Assembly: GCF_963855985.1 (NCBI RefSeq)
Contig: NC_087092.1
Span: 4,092,001 to 4,156,000 of the forward strand
Origin: Ostrinia nubilalis
Lineage: Eukaryota; Arthropoda; Insecta; Lepidoptera; Crambidae
Direction: 5' to 3'
Length of the DNA: 64,000 nucleotides
Notes under the pieces: model-generated
What the model saw: the letters and a program-made list of their open reading frames with translations, nothing else
Databases searched by the model: none
Told to the model about the DNA's origin: nothing
Made by a program: the position numbers and the translations under genes
Shown: piece by piece, positions 31,872-43,190 of the stretch
How positions within the stretch are numbered: position 1 is the stretch's first letter
Layout: each line of letters opens with the position of its first letter

Positions 31872-33838
31872 CCCAAGTAACATTTTACTCCATTTAAGAG
31901 TTCAATAGTCGTTCACATGTACTCCACAAGCTGTGTATGTCAGCTGTATACGAGCTGTATAGCTTGCTATAATGCTTTTATAGAACCAGTTTGGGCACAA
32001 ATTAGACAGCTTTAAGTTCACTATGGCTGTACATTGGCAGTATAATAGCATTATAATAGCAGTTTAAGTAGTAACATCGTACTTAAGGCTGACTTACGGC
32101 ACTATATGGGACGCAGTGTGAACCATACAACGTACGTGAGGACAATAAAGAGTAACAAGTGGCTAAATGCACAGCTTTCAAAGTTATAAAGTCCGACAAA
32201 AGTACTCCAATGCTACCTAAAGTTCACGTGTGTCTTAAATTATTTCCACATTTTAATATTAGTTTGGTATTTGTACGTGAGTGCCAAGAGGGAAACAACT
32301 CGGGCGGATAATCATTTATGCAAATAATAACACGGGTTTTAAATACTTAATAATGTTAATGCCATTGGGAATGCAACTTTATCGTGAAATGTATACATAT
32401 TTACAGCTAAAATATTTACGCGCCTCTGTAAAAACGCGATATTCATTTTGAAATATTTAAAACTGGCTGAGAGGAAATCTACAATTTTCAGTTTTTGATA
32501 TTGGATTGGCATTATAATTATATTACGGTAATTAATTATAACATGAAACCAAAACTCAATCGCTCTATCTGCGAATTTTGTGATAAATCTGCATTAATTT
32601 TGGAGATTTATTTGGTAAATATTTTAGGTTATGTAGAACAAAATGGTGGAAATGAAATACGGCTATGTGAACTGTTATAACTCCAATTTAATGCGGTGAG
32701 CGTATATTAGGTTCACTTGTGTTCTGTTAGAATGCTGTTATCTATATGAAGTTCCACATTTGTACCACTACAGCGCTAATGTCTATAAATTTATTCTAAT
32801 GTGAACTTATGTACAGCTTTAAGATGTACCTAGTTCAGGTCAATTGTGTATCTTTAATTCTTTCAAATACTGAAATTTTAGAGATCCGCAATAAAAATTA
32901 TTAATGTCCGTTAAATCGCCTAGCCCAGGTACTAATAGTCAAGTATGAATACCTAAAGCATCAGACGGTAGTGTTTCCGGTTTAAATTCGTTTATTATGC
33001 TTGACAATTTATTCAAAGCGGAATGAGGAATACGATTTTCAATAGCCCATGTTCTTATTTTTTTTTTGCGAAAGGTTAAATAATTGTCCAAATCAAAATG
33101 GTATTCATTATCACAAGAACTGCAATCATCACACTCTGATATCTGGTATATTTTGAAGGGAAATTTCAGGTTCAGGCATAATATTTTCCTCTGCATCATA
33201 TACAGAACCACCATGAACAACTAAAAACAGGCTTGGGGAAATGTGTAATAGAATATCACATTCACATTCGTGTTCAGCTTAAAGCAAATAAGAGTAGTAC
33301 TTGTGGACAAATAAACTGCTATTGATGTTAATGGACAACACATATAGTCCTTTTAACAGCCTACAGTGTACATGCGAACCATTGAAACACTTTTGTACAG
33401 ATAGTAAAAAAAGGTTATTTTAATTATCACAAACAAGTCCTACTACAGCTACTAGCTGTATAACAGTCTAAAACAAGTAAACATAACAGCCTTTGGCTTT
33501 ATAAATGACCACGTGTGTTCTATTAAAATGCTAGCTCTATAACATCGTACAAGTAGGCCGTTAAACAGCGGTTGCCGTATCTCTACCCTCCTATAATGCT
33601 CTTAGTCAGATGGCTGACTAAAGGATAGTTGTTAGAGTATTATAACACCAACATCCAACAATCGTATTATAAAAGTATAACTTTACACTAGTCTACACTC
33701 CTATAAGTCCCTTAGACAGGTATAGGTGTAATTAATTGCAATAATACAGCTTATACATCACGAGTGAACTGTACTAATGTTTTAAGTACACATTGGAACT
33801 AAATGTGAACTCTTAAATGGAGTAAAATGTTACTTGGG
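31872..33838. mobile_element. 2-kb DNA element with 33-bp inverted ends
   Basis: The ends CCCAAGTAACATTTTACTCC and the reverse complement at 33806-33838 match over about 33 bp without a visible break. Many 'gctgtat' and 'ttataata' phrases repeat in the subterminal parts. No target duplication is visible. A 93-codon minus-strand ORF at 32939-33220 looks like a relic of a transposon protein. Superfamily unassigned. Confidence 0.8.
32939..33220 (-). pseudogene. Transposon-protein relic, N-terminal part
   Basis: The reading frame encodes a Cys/Asp-rich stretch (CDDCSSCDNEY) followed by TWAIENRIPHSALNKL and ...LPSDA. This resembles a short helical motif ('W-A..-.-I-..-A-L..LL' then 'LP.D.RTLL') that I know from proteins of metazoan DNA transposons. 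The frame ends soon after, so most of the protein is lost. It lies inside the 31872-33838 element, which fits. The family is not named with certainty. Confidence 0.4.
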
Positions 33839-34194
33839 AAGTAATAAGAAGGTAGTGATTGTTGATTGGAATACCGAAAACCGGCTCTACGTTACGATTT
33901 ACACGCAAACTCTTCATTACTTTGTGGTGTATTAACTAATTACGTTTCCGCACATTACATGATTAAAGTAAACATTAAATGATTAAATAATTATTAATTA
34001 AGACGTTATACCTCATTGTGCTTAATGTAGACCATTGCCGATCGAAGTGTTTCATGGACAATATTGATATCTTAGATCCAAGACATTAACTTTAATAACT
34101 GGATTTACCCAAAACCTTAACGGTAAGATCCTTTAGTTAGCAATTTTTCAATTAAGTAATAAACCTAGAAGATTTGAGTTATTTACAATCATCA

Positions 34195-34325
34195 TAATTT
34201 CAGCCACAGGACGTCCACTGCTGAACGTAGGCCTCCCCCAATGACTTTCGCATCACACGGTTGGTAGCGGCCTGCACCCAGAGCCTTCCTCTGCTACTTT
34301 TATTAGGTCGTCGGTCCACCTTTTA
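34195..34325 (-). mobile_element. RTE-type LINE 3' fragment
   Basis: From right to left: the 'ggtggaccgacgacctaata' coding tail, then 'ggaggcctacgttcagcag' and the 'tggacgtc'-like 3' end (here 'aggacgtccactgctgaacg' on +). Too short to code. The rest of 33839-35064 shows only the MITE at 34866. Confidence 0.75.
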
Positions 34326-34865
34326 TTTACAATATATTATTATTTGTTTATTTATTTATTAAAATAACGTAATTATATAGCTGGTTAACTGTACAAATGA
34401 AGAATTAAATTATTTGTACCTACTGAAACAAAGCTCTCTAGCTCTCTCTTGTCGCAAATAACTGTCTATATTTTATGTTAATTAATTGTTTAGTACGCAT
34501 TGAATTGAAGCTGCCTTAAGCCAAATCGATTCCACTACGCACCGTGCGTGTCACGTAGTAAGTAACGCAGCGGCGCGCCGCATAATGAGAATTACTCAAG
34601 TCAGCGTGTTTGCTGGAGATGGATGTTTGCCGATCCACTCCCACTTATTTGCTGTTAATTATTTCCCGTTAATTTCTGGGGAACGTTTACTTAAGCGTGT
34701 AGACAGGGGTAGGTAGTTTTTTGCGGGAGATCGCGGCGTTCTTAATAGAATTCGCTTCTTGGAATTGCCTAAAATCTTAAAGATGTAAATTACAGGCGTG
34801 GAAAGTGATTACTTACTAAATCACACTGTGTGGTTACATTACTTTAGTAATTTAAGCAATTTAGT

Positions 34866-34984
34866 AAGGCGGGGTTGCACCATCTTACTTTAACTTTGAC
34901 AAACGTCAAAAATCTGTTAAACTCACCGGTTATTGTTACAACAAAAAGCACCGGTTGTTGTTGGGTGGTGTAACTCAGCCTTAG
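34866..34984. mobile_element. ~120-bp MITE
   Basis: 'aaggcggggttgcaccat' at the left and '..ggtggtgtaactcagcctta' at the right are inverted ends, and the core repeats 'caccggttattgtt' and 'caccggttgttgtt'. No ORF. Confidence 0.6.
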
Positions 34985-35064
34985 TGACCTCTGTGGTCAA
35001 TTCTGAACTGAGCTCCTCGTTGTGGAAAAAAATATTTAAATATCGATACAAAATCACTAGTTTG

Positions 35065-35092
35065 AAATAATAATAATAATAATAATAATAAA
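35065..35092. repeat. (TAA)n at the 5' border of the Dong-type LINE
   Basis: About nine TAA units lie directly before the LINE body. A second (TAA)n lies at its 3' end (37715-37737). Known R4-clade Dong elements of silkworm insert in TAA repeats. Confidence 0.85.
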
Positions 35093-37714
35093 ATTAAACG
35101 CAGCATCCAGCAGACTCAAACGATACCTTACATGTACAGCACGCAAAGTTCAAAATAATCAGTTTCGACACAATGAAAAATACTTTTACAGACACCTCAC
35201 TTCCGATCAAAACCAAAACCAACTCAATCAGCCGGACAATAGAGCACCTTTGCCACAGGAACTCCGTCAATTTTGGGCCAAAATCTGGGAAAATCCACTA
35301 GAACACAATAATGATGCCGACTGGATTAATGATTCTGAATTATACCCAAGTTCTACAGAAATGCATTTTGAATTCATACCTGCAGACACATTTATTCAAG
35401 TAATAAAACGAACTCACAATTGGAAAGCACCTGGGACAGACAATATACACAATTATTGGTATAAAAAATTTACTAGCACTTACCCGTACATCCATAGTCA
35501 CATTAACCAATTCATACAGGGACCACATACTATTCCAGAATTCATAACACAGGGGGTGACTTATATGTTGCCTAAGGACCATCATGACACAAGTAACCCA
35601 GCTAAATACCGGCCCATCACCTGCTTGCAAACCATTTACAAAATTATGACGTCTTGTGTAAGTGAAGCGATATATCAACACCTAGATGATCACTGTATCC
35701 TCGCAGAGCAACAGAAAGGATGCAGAAGAAGCAGTCAAGGGTGTAAGGAGCAGTTAACCATCGATGCAATAGTTATGAGGGAGGCACAAAGAAAGAGAAA
35801 AAATATACATACCATGTTTATTGATTACCAAAAAGCATTCGACTCTGTTCCTCACAGCTGGCTAATACACGTTCTGAATATATATAAAATACATCCGACT
35901 ATAGTTACATTTTTGAAATCGACAATGCAAAACTGGCAAACAGTACTTAAAATCCAACAGAATGGTTCTTCAGTAACGACCGAACCTATCCGAATTCAAC
36001 GGGGGATATTCCAAGGTGACGCCTTAAGCCCACTTTGGTTCTGCTTAGCATTAAACCCGCTCTCATATCTATTAAACAAAGTTAATTTAGGGTACGACAT
36101 CACAACTGAAAATAATCACCAGATACTCTCTCACCTGATGTATATGGATGACATCAAGTTATATGGAAGCAGTAAAGAAGAATTATTCACTTTAGCAAAT
36201 ATTACAGAATCATTTTCTAGAGACATTAAAATGCAATTTGGAATTGATAAATGCAAAGTACACTCCATCGAACGAGGTAAGGTCCAACACAACCCATACT
36301 TTGTGGAAACAGGCGAAGAAATAGAAGCAATGAACGAGGAAGCAAGCTATAAGTACTTAGGTTTTTATCAAGCGCGACAACTATTGCAGAAACAAACAAA
36401 ACAACAACTAAAAAATAAATTTAAACACAGACTTAAAACCATACTCAAAACACATCTCAGCTCTAGAAATCTCATCAAAGCAATTAATACATTCGCAATT
36501 CCAGTACTCACATACTCTTTTGGCATTATTTCTTGGACACAAACAGAATTAGACACACTTCAACGTAATATAAATACACATATGACAAAATTCAGAAAAC
36601 ACCATCCAAAATCGTGTATACAGAGGACCGTTCTTTCAAGAGACGAGGGAGGCAGAGGACTCATTGACATAAAAAATCTACACAATAGACAGATCACTAC
36701 ACTAAGAAAGTTCTTCCACAAAAAAGCTGAAACACTACCACTTTATCACAACCTTAATTTGACAGATAAAAAACTAACACCTCTTAACTTACACGACAAA
36801 AGCACACAACCGAATGAAAAATGCTCACTTGATCAGGAGAAAGCTGCGCAATGGGCTCAAAAGTCTCTTCACGGAAGGCATAAAGCTGACCTTAGCCAAC
36901 CACACGTCGATAAGGATGCATCGAACGCATGGCTGAGGCGCGGCGAGCTATTCCCTGAAACAGAGGCTTTTATGCTTGCGATACAGGACCAGGTGATAGC
37001 GACGCGTAACTACCGCAAGCACATTACTAAAGAATTGCAGGTGGATCTATGTCGAAGATGTAACAGCGTACCGGAAACTATCCAGCATATCACCGGCGCC
37101 TGCAAATCTCTAGTCCAATCTGACTATAAGCATCGACACGACCAAGTGGCAGCCATCATACATCAATACATAGCACACAAACATAAATTGATCCCAAATA
37201 AATCTCCGTACTACAAATATACACCATCAACTATCCTAGAAAACAACGAATTAAAAATTTACTGGGACCGAACCATAATCACAGACAAAACAATACACTA
37301 CAATAGACCTGACATTACAATACATAACAAATCTGAGAAAACCGTATACCTCATTGATATTGCGATCCCCAACACACATAATTTACAAACAACCATCTCA
37401 GAAAAACTCACAAAGTACCATGACCTAGCCATAGAACTGAAAACACAATGGAGTGCAAATGCTGTTTACATAGTGCCTATAGTAATATCTTCCACAGGGG
37501 TAGTTCCTAAATCATTGGCAAAGAGCCTTAAAGTACTTGACATCAATGAAAAAATAACATACTTGCTACAAAAGGCCGTAATTCTGAACACTTGTCGTCT
37601 CACTCGTAAATTCTTGTCATCGGACTTAACGTCATTTAATGCTGTTATGCTTGGCTGAGGCCCGCATAACAGATATAATAACCCATCTTTAAAAAGGTGG
37701 AGAAAAGAAATGGA
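35093..37714 (+). mobile_element. Dong/R4-type LINE, 5'-truncated
   Basis: The element is bounded by TAA arrays on both sides. Its single reading frame is open from the very first base after the 5' array (about 52 codons before the annotated start) and runs to the stop at 37656-37658. A 56-base 3' UTR follows (ggcccgcataacagat...). Lack of a 5' UTR and of an N-terminal part suggests 5' truncation on insertion. Confidence 0.85.
35250..37658 (+). CDS. Dong/R4-type reverse transcriptase-endonuclease, intact frame
   Basis: The 802-codon stretch given here begins at a TTG; the frame is open further upstream to 35093 with no ATG, so the N-terminus is lost. It copies element RNA into DNA at a cut made by its own endonuclease. 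Reverse-transcriptase motifs: KAPGTDNI, FIDYQKAFDSVPHSW, GIFQGDALSPL and YMDD (about residues 185-300). The C-terminal part has a CCHC knuckle (CRRCNSVPETIQHITGAC) and the restriction-like endonuclease marks RPDI and DIAIP, in the order typical of R2/R4 elements. No stop or frameshift is seen, so the copy may be young. R4/Dong is favoured over R2 by the TAA target and the absence of a 28S context. Confidence 0.88.
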   Translation: MPQELRQFWAKIWENPLEHNNDADWINDSELYPSSTEMHFEFIPADTFIQVIKRTHNWKAPGTDNIHNYWYKKFTSTYPYIHSHINQFIQGPHTIPEFITQGVTYMLPKDHHDTSNPAKYRPITCLQTIYKIMTSCVSEAIYQHLDDHCILAEQQKGCRRSSQGCKEQLTIDAIVMREAQRKRKNIHTMFIDYQKAFDSVPHSWLIHVLNIYKIHPTIVTFLKSTMQNWQTVLKIQQNGSSVTTEPIRIQRGIFQGDALSPLWFCLALNPLSYLLNKVNLGYDITTENNHQILSHLMYMDDIKLYGSSKEELFTLANITESFSRDIKMQFGIDKCKVHSIERGKVQHNPYFVETGEEIEAMNEEASYKYLGFYQARQLLQKQTKQQLKNKFKHRLKTILKTHLSSRNLIKAINTFAIPVLTYSFGIISWTQTELDTLQRNINTHMTKFRKHHPKSCIQRTVLSRDEGGRGLIDIKNLHNRQITTLRKFFHKKAETLPLYHNLNLTDKKLTPLNLHDKSTQPNEKCSLDQEKAAQWAQKSLHGRHKADLSQPHVDKDASNAWLRRGELFPETEAFMLAIQDQVIATRNYRKHITKELQVDLCRRCNSVPETIQHITGACKSLVQSDYKHRHDQVAAIIHQYIAHKHKLIPNKSPYYKYTPSTILENNELKIYWDRTIITDKTIHYNRPDITIHNKSEKTVYLIDIAIPNTHNLQTTISEKLTKYHDLAIELKTQWSANAVYIVPIVISSTGVVPKSLAKSLKVLDINEKITYLLQKAVILNTCRLTRKFLSSDLTSFNAVMLG

Positions 37715-37740
37715 ATAAAATAATAATAATAATAATATTT
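37715..37740. repeat. (TAA)n between two LINEs
   Basis: About seven TAA units form the 3' border of the + strand Dong-type LINE. They also form, read on the other strand, the (TTA)n tail of the minus-strand CR1/Jockey-type LINE. The simplest reading is that Dong landed in the tail of the older LINE. Confidence 0.75.
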
Positions 37741-38238
37741 TATTTAATGTATCCGGAGTTACAAAAATATGCCCTCTTAAGTAGCTACATAATATGTATA
37801 AACATATCAACTAACTTAGGTCTAAGCAAATTATTAGAGGTTTACGATGACAGCTGTACTAGTATGCACTGTGTCACAGCTGTCAGCGTCTTCCACCTTC
37901 AAAGTTACAATGAGAAGTTAGTAAATTTGTGAGGCCAAGCTCCCACAGGAGCAATCACCAAATTTAAAAGATTATAGGTCGTGTGTAGAATCGCAACGGC
38001 ACACAATCAATTTAATTTAAAAGCCAATGAAAATCAGATCTAATGACCTTATCAACACGACAAGGTTGCAGACTGGATGGCTAGTGGCGAAAATCTATGG
38101 GAGCCAGGCAAAGCTTAAACTATGTATCGAAAGACAGAACATAATAGAAGAAAACAATAATACTCAATAAAACTAGACATGTATGTGTTGTGTATGACTG
38201 AGTGATTCCTCACGGTGAGTGTGTTGTGTAAGTGTATG

Positions 38239-38240
38239 TG

Positions 38241-38310
<70 letters not shown>
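38239..38310. repeat. (TG)n microsatellite in LINE 3' UTR
   Basis: An almost pure run of GT units, about 35, just beyond the reverse-transcriptase stop codon. A long dinucleotide run of this kind is likely to vary between individuals. Confidence 0.9.
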
Positions 38311-38312
<2 letters not shown>

Positions 38313-38330
38313 CCAAGAAAAGTCTTTTTA

Positions 38331-40097
38331 CTAATAATGTTTTGAAAGTAATTCCTCTGTTTCTTTGTAGTTAGTATTAAGTAACCACTGTCGAATTTTT
38401 TGCTTACATTTGTAATGAGGCAACGAAATGATATCGTTATGCTTATTTCCTACGTTATATAGGTGGGAGCTACAGACATAATACTGGCGACTGGCAAGCG
38501 AAGTTTTATGGGGCTGGCTAAGGCATGGTCTTTTATTATTGCGTTTGGATATTTTATCTAAGTCTATTTCCTTATGTTTTCGAAGTATGGCGTGCATAAT
38601 GAAAAGTTGTCTAACAGTTAGTACTGAGCATTCAGAATATAGTAGTGTGGTACTGTACCTGCGAGGTTTCCCAAGCAGCACCTTAAGAATAGCCCTTTGC
38701 GATCGCTCTGCAAGTAGCATAGTTGTAACACGAGCACCTCCCCACGTAACAATACAATATTGAAGAATACTCTGAGCGAGAGCAAAGTAAACGCAAAGTA
38801 ATGTTTCGCGATCAGCCGAATTTCTCAACTTTCTAAATATCGGTAACAGTTTTCTGATGCGACAAGAAATGTTTTTAATGTGACTATCCCAGTTTAACAA
38901 ATTGTCAATGATAAGTCCCAGGTATTTTATAGATGATGTTCTTATAAGTTCCGGACAGGTACACTTATCAGTTCGATCACACAGCGTGTGTACTTTGACA
39001 TGAAAAAGTTTAGGAGGTTGCGTAATAATACTGGGAGAGAAAGTTAGGTATTTTGTTTTATTGATGTTCAAGGTAAGTAAATTTTGATTTAGCCATTTCA
39101 TAACTTCACGAATAGACTCCTCAGCACGTACTCGAGTCACCTCCCAATCTTCACCATGTATGATTAACGCTGTGTCATCTGCGTAAGTGACAATATTGCA
39201 GTATGGGATAGCTTTTTGACACAGGTCGTTAATATAGACAAGGAACAGTGTCGGACCTAGTACACTGCCTTGCGGCACTCCATAAGAGATACCTACATCT
39301 CGACTTCTGAAGTTTCCTATTTTTACACACTGTGTACGGTCAGACAAATAGCTACTAAAAATTTCTAATGCAATTCCACGTACACCAATACTTTCCAATT
39401 TACGAATCAAAAGAGGCACAGGGACAGTGTCAAAAGCCTTAGCCAGATCCAAAAATACGCCTATAACCTTTTGTTTCTTATCAAGATGACTAGCTATCGT
39501 TTGGGTTAGTAGCAGAGTAGCATCTTCAGTGGATTTATTTTTCATAAAACCGAATTGATTTGTTGCAATGACATGATTATGTTCTAAAAATTTCGTGAGT
39601 CTTATGTTCAAAACCTTCTCCAGGATCTTAGCTATTACAGGTAATACCGAGATCGGCCTATAGTTTCCGACACTGCCCCTGTCGCCAGCTTTGTAGATAG
39701 GATGCACCAGAGCTTTTTTTAGCACGTTAGGAAAAACGCCAGTAGACAGACATAGATTACAAAGAAATGTAAGGGGAGGAATAATAAAGTTTTTGGAGCT
39801 CCTGATAACTTGAGTTGGAATTTCATCAATGCCTGCAGCTGAGTTAATTTTGAGATTTATTATAATATTTTCAATTTCACTATTATCAGTGTTAAACAGT
39901 ACCATTGAGTCAACATAAGATGTGGATTGGTTACTGTCATTGAATGCTCCAATCCCATTTGAAGATCGATTGTTCAGAATTTCGTTTGCCAATTTTGCAC
40001 CAATTCCAGCGAAGTAATCATTTACTAGATTCACTGAGTCAGTAGGGTCATTATTTAGGTTAAGTAATTCACTAGGTGGGGGAGAAGTTTGCTTCAT
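38331..40097 (-). pseudogene. CR1/Jockey-type reverse transcriptase part of ORF2
   Basis: 588 codons from an internal ATG. The reverse-transcriptase boxes are all there: INSAAGIDEIPTQVI, NYRPISVLP, GVFLDLAKAFDTV, YGVPQGSVLGP and YADD. The frame stays open upstream of 40097 (KPWLTPGLVRCIRNRDKLH at about 40320) and so joins the endonuclease frame, but in another phase. A single frameshift near 40335-40345, by an A run, parts the two. The C-terminal domain runs to a stop before (AC)n. Confidence 0.85.
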
Positions 40098-40326
40098 GTT
40101 TGTTATTTTATTTATAGTGGACCATAAACCTTTAAGATTTCTTTTATTTTTCAGCAGTTCTTGTTTCTCATATTCTAGTCGCAGTTTTTTTAGAAGGTTG
40201 TTGCAAAAATTGCGATATCTTGTGTAAGTAATCTGAAGAATTTTGTTATTTAAATCTTGCTTAGCTTTTATATGTAATTTATCTCGGTTACGGATGCAGC
40301 GTACAAGACCCGGAGTTAGCCATGGT

Positions 40327-41316
40327 TTAACGGCGGTGAGGAACTTTAATATTTTTAGAGTGAACTTTTATAGCACTTGAGATTATGTTCGTAAGGGCTT
40401 CAGCTGAAGTGTTAGCGTTATCCGTATTATAAACAGCATCAAATTTCGTATTTTCTAGAGTTTTTGTTAAGGCAGGAAAGTCTATTTTCGAAAAAAATGT
40501 ATTAGCTTTATACCTTTGAACTTTATAATCTAAGCTGAAAACTATTGGGGAATGATCCGTTACCAGAGAGTCTAAGATAAATGTTTTAGCACGTTTGTCT
40601 GATCGGAGCATTACATGGTCAATACAATTATCATTTCGAGTAGGAAAAACGTGAGCTGGTAGAAGACCATGATGTGCCATGAGATCCAAATACTTATCGG
40701 AGTTTGAGTCACCATTGCCCGGAGATATATTTATATTGATGTCTCCAATTATAATGATAGATTTAGCAGTTTTCAAAGATGAGATACACAGATCAAGACT
40801 GTCACAGAAATCTTCAATGTTTTTATAAGAAGGGGACCGATAGATAGCGAATATAGTAAATTCATTATTATAACTTAGACAAAGACAATTCGCATCCGCC
40901 ACTGAAGGTGCAGTTACAGTGTGTTTTAAATTACTAAGAACGTATATAATGACACCATCATTTTGATTTTTAAAGTTAGACATATAGGATGTATAATTTT
41001 TTATTTCGGGAATTACTGTAGCTTTACTCAACCAGCATTCTGTTAGTATGAGTATATCAATTTGGATATTAATTCTCGCCAGAAGAACTTCAAGGGCATT
41101 AAAGTTACAATTTATACTGCGTATGTTGGTATGGAAAATATTTAGAGCTTTCTGTGAAACGTCAGTGAAGTGTTTAATATCCTCGGGACAGCAGATCATC
41201 GAGTCCGAAACCTCTATGGAATCGATATTTTTAGTAATATTATCAATAAACATAACCTTTGCATTTAGATTCCGTGACCCGCATCCTAATTGACAGAGTG
41301 TAGCTATTTCTTGCAA
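40327..41316 (-). pseudogene. CR1/Jockey-type endonuclease part of ORF2
   Basis: About 329 codons in the APE-like endonuclease fold. Marks: HTNIRSI, ILTECWL (catalytic Glu), IIIGDININI (Asp/Asn pair), CIDHVML and VTDHSPIVF (catalytic Asp-His). The frame ends at a stop just after KVPHRR, where the reverse-transcriptase frame takes over. The listed start is a TTG; a true start is not visible and a stop lies 11 codons upstream. Confidence 0.85.
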
Positions 41317-41536
41317 TAGCGAAACTAGAAACAGATGAAATTAATGTGTGTTTTTTGTAAGTGTGAGTGTGGGAATGTAAGTGTGATGGGCTACTACAAT
41401 AAACATTAATTTGGTTACAAATTTTTGATGTAAAAAGAGAGTGTACTTGACAGAAATAGTAGTGACAAGAGTAAAATAAAATTATTATATACTGGAATAT
41501 CCAAGAAAAATACAGAAACTCACAAAATAGTTCTAG

Positions 41537-41895
41537 TCACTTATCAGATTGAGAGAGCAATTGGTCCAGTTCAGCTTGAGAGTCAATGCGGACGGAAGTA
41601 CTTCCCTCTCTTTTACGAAGAAACACCCTACCATGTGCAGTCCAGCAAAATGCGTAGTCATGTTTCTTACCAAACTCTCTAGCGAGGAAGTACAACTTTC
41701 TTGCTGTCTGTGTCAAACATTCCACAACAAAAATAGGCTTTGGTTGGCCAGCGATCTTGATATGACCAGTATTCAACTAGAAATACGCAATAACATCCCA
41801 GTAAATCGCTTTTTTTAGCGGTAGCAGCAGCATAAACAGTGGCCAGTGCTCTACCGTGCCTTTGTATAAGCAATTGCAATTTTTCATTTCGCTGT
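41537..41895 (-). pseudogene. LINE ORF1 C-terminal fragment
   Basis: The frame 41776-41537 has a pattern (WTAHGRVFLRK, then a Leu/Gln-rich end) like the C-terminal domain shared by insect LINE ORF1 proteins and baculovirus FP-type proteins. Upstream sequence to about 41895 continues the protein in another frame, with a stop and a frame change near an A run (about 41813). The rest of ORF1 is missing, so the LINE is 5'-truncated here. Confidence 0.6.
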
Positions 41896-42574
41896 TATTT
41901 ACCGCGGATAGGGCGTGTTCCCTCGAAGTTTGGTACTTCTAGATAATTGAATTTCCCCGTTACTATTGTGATGCAAATTTGGGCACAATAATGCGCCGAC
42001 CTAGCGGCGGAACTCGTATTGTGCCATTTTTAGAACCTGACTGCAGGCAAATAGGTAATTTCCACGACAATCATATTTGGTTATGAAGACTGAAATATAA
42101 TTTTGCTTTTAGTTGTAGGCGAATTGGTAAATTCAGTTCTATTTACCTCGTGAATACATTTACACGAGATTAAATCCAGAGGCAATGTAGACTCTACAAA
42201 TAAGATAATTATCAGTGTAACATCAAAATACTATATCAGATAGTCGTCTATTTGCCAGTAGTTTTTGCTATTATTAATATCTATTTGAGAAGTTTCAGTG
42301 CGTTTCAGTCTATCACAATTTTTCAACAAAATTCGACTACCAGTAAAAATTATATTTTCATTGTCAAGTCATCTAATAAATACTACTACTCTTAATGTAG
42401 AGCTTTTTAGTAGAGAATAATAATTTTCAAGCTTTTACAACTAGACATATAAGTTTTTGTCCTGCATTATTTTCCTACATAAAAAGGAATCCTCCATAAC
42501 TATCCTCGTGAAGCTAAAAGCAGGAGTTATCAGAGGCCGAGTGCATTATGGGTTTATACGTCCGTAATGCGGCA
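41896..42574. other. No recognised feature
   Basis: AT-rich sequence with no supported gene or complete repeat on either strand. Confidence 0.4.
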
Positions 42575-43190
42575 CCCGCGAGCGTTTACTGCCGCCCAGG
42601 CACTCGCGCGCCCATCAACGCCGCGAACTTTACGTACAGGTTGGAACTAAACCGATGTAACCTTATAAAACTGCAGTACCTATTTATCAACTTTTTGGTC
42701 TAGAATCATTTATTCATAGATAGCAAGACTAGGCGAGTATTTACTCGCTATTTATTTCATTTGAAATATAAGCAACTCTATTGTAGCACTTACTGCCGCC
42801 CAAGCAACCACGCGTCTGTCTACATCGCTAACTTTACGTACAGGTTGTATCTAAACCGATGTAACCTTATACGTAGCTACTGCAGTACCTATTGTTTAGA
42901 GTTTCGGTCAATTTCGAATTGTCGAATGTTGTCGAATAATTAAATTAAGATGAAAGTGCTTCCGCCCAACCATTGCGCCGCCCATCGCGGCATCGACGTC
43001 GTTTACTTTCAAATAAGCCTACTGCGTATTATTGTTTGAGTTTTGTTTAATTTAGTGTAACTATCGTAACTATTAGAAGTACTTAGCATTTAATTCAATC
43101 TACCCCTAAAACTACTTACTTATCGACTCCATGCTAGAGTTTACTGCTGCCCAAACACTCGCGCCGCCCAAGCCAAGCTACGGTGAAAGC
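42575..43190. repeat. Diverged tandem array, four units
   Basis: A GC-rich phrase of the type 'tttactgccgcccaggcact' recurs at about 42586, 42788, 42957 and 43138, steps of about 200, 170 and 180 bases. Units 1 and 2 also share 'aactttacgtacaggttg' and 'ctaaaccgatgtaacctta' plus 'ctgcagtacctatt'. GC-rich heads alternate with AT-rich tails. No ORF. Confidence 0.75.

Larger units (their letters stand above)
37741..41895 (-). mobile_element. CR1/Jockey-type LINE, degenerate
   Basis: Read on the minus strand: a broken ORF1 end (41895-41537), a spacer, apurinic-like endonuclease (41316-40327), reverse transcriptase (about 40320-38331), and a 590-base 3' UTR with a long (AC)n run (on + (TG)n, about 38239-38310), ending in (TTA)n. 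The 5' end is cut in ORF1. At least two frame breaks make it inactive. Confidence 0.82.
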
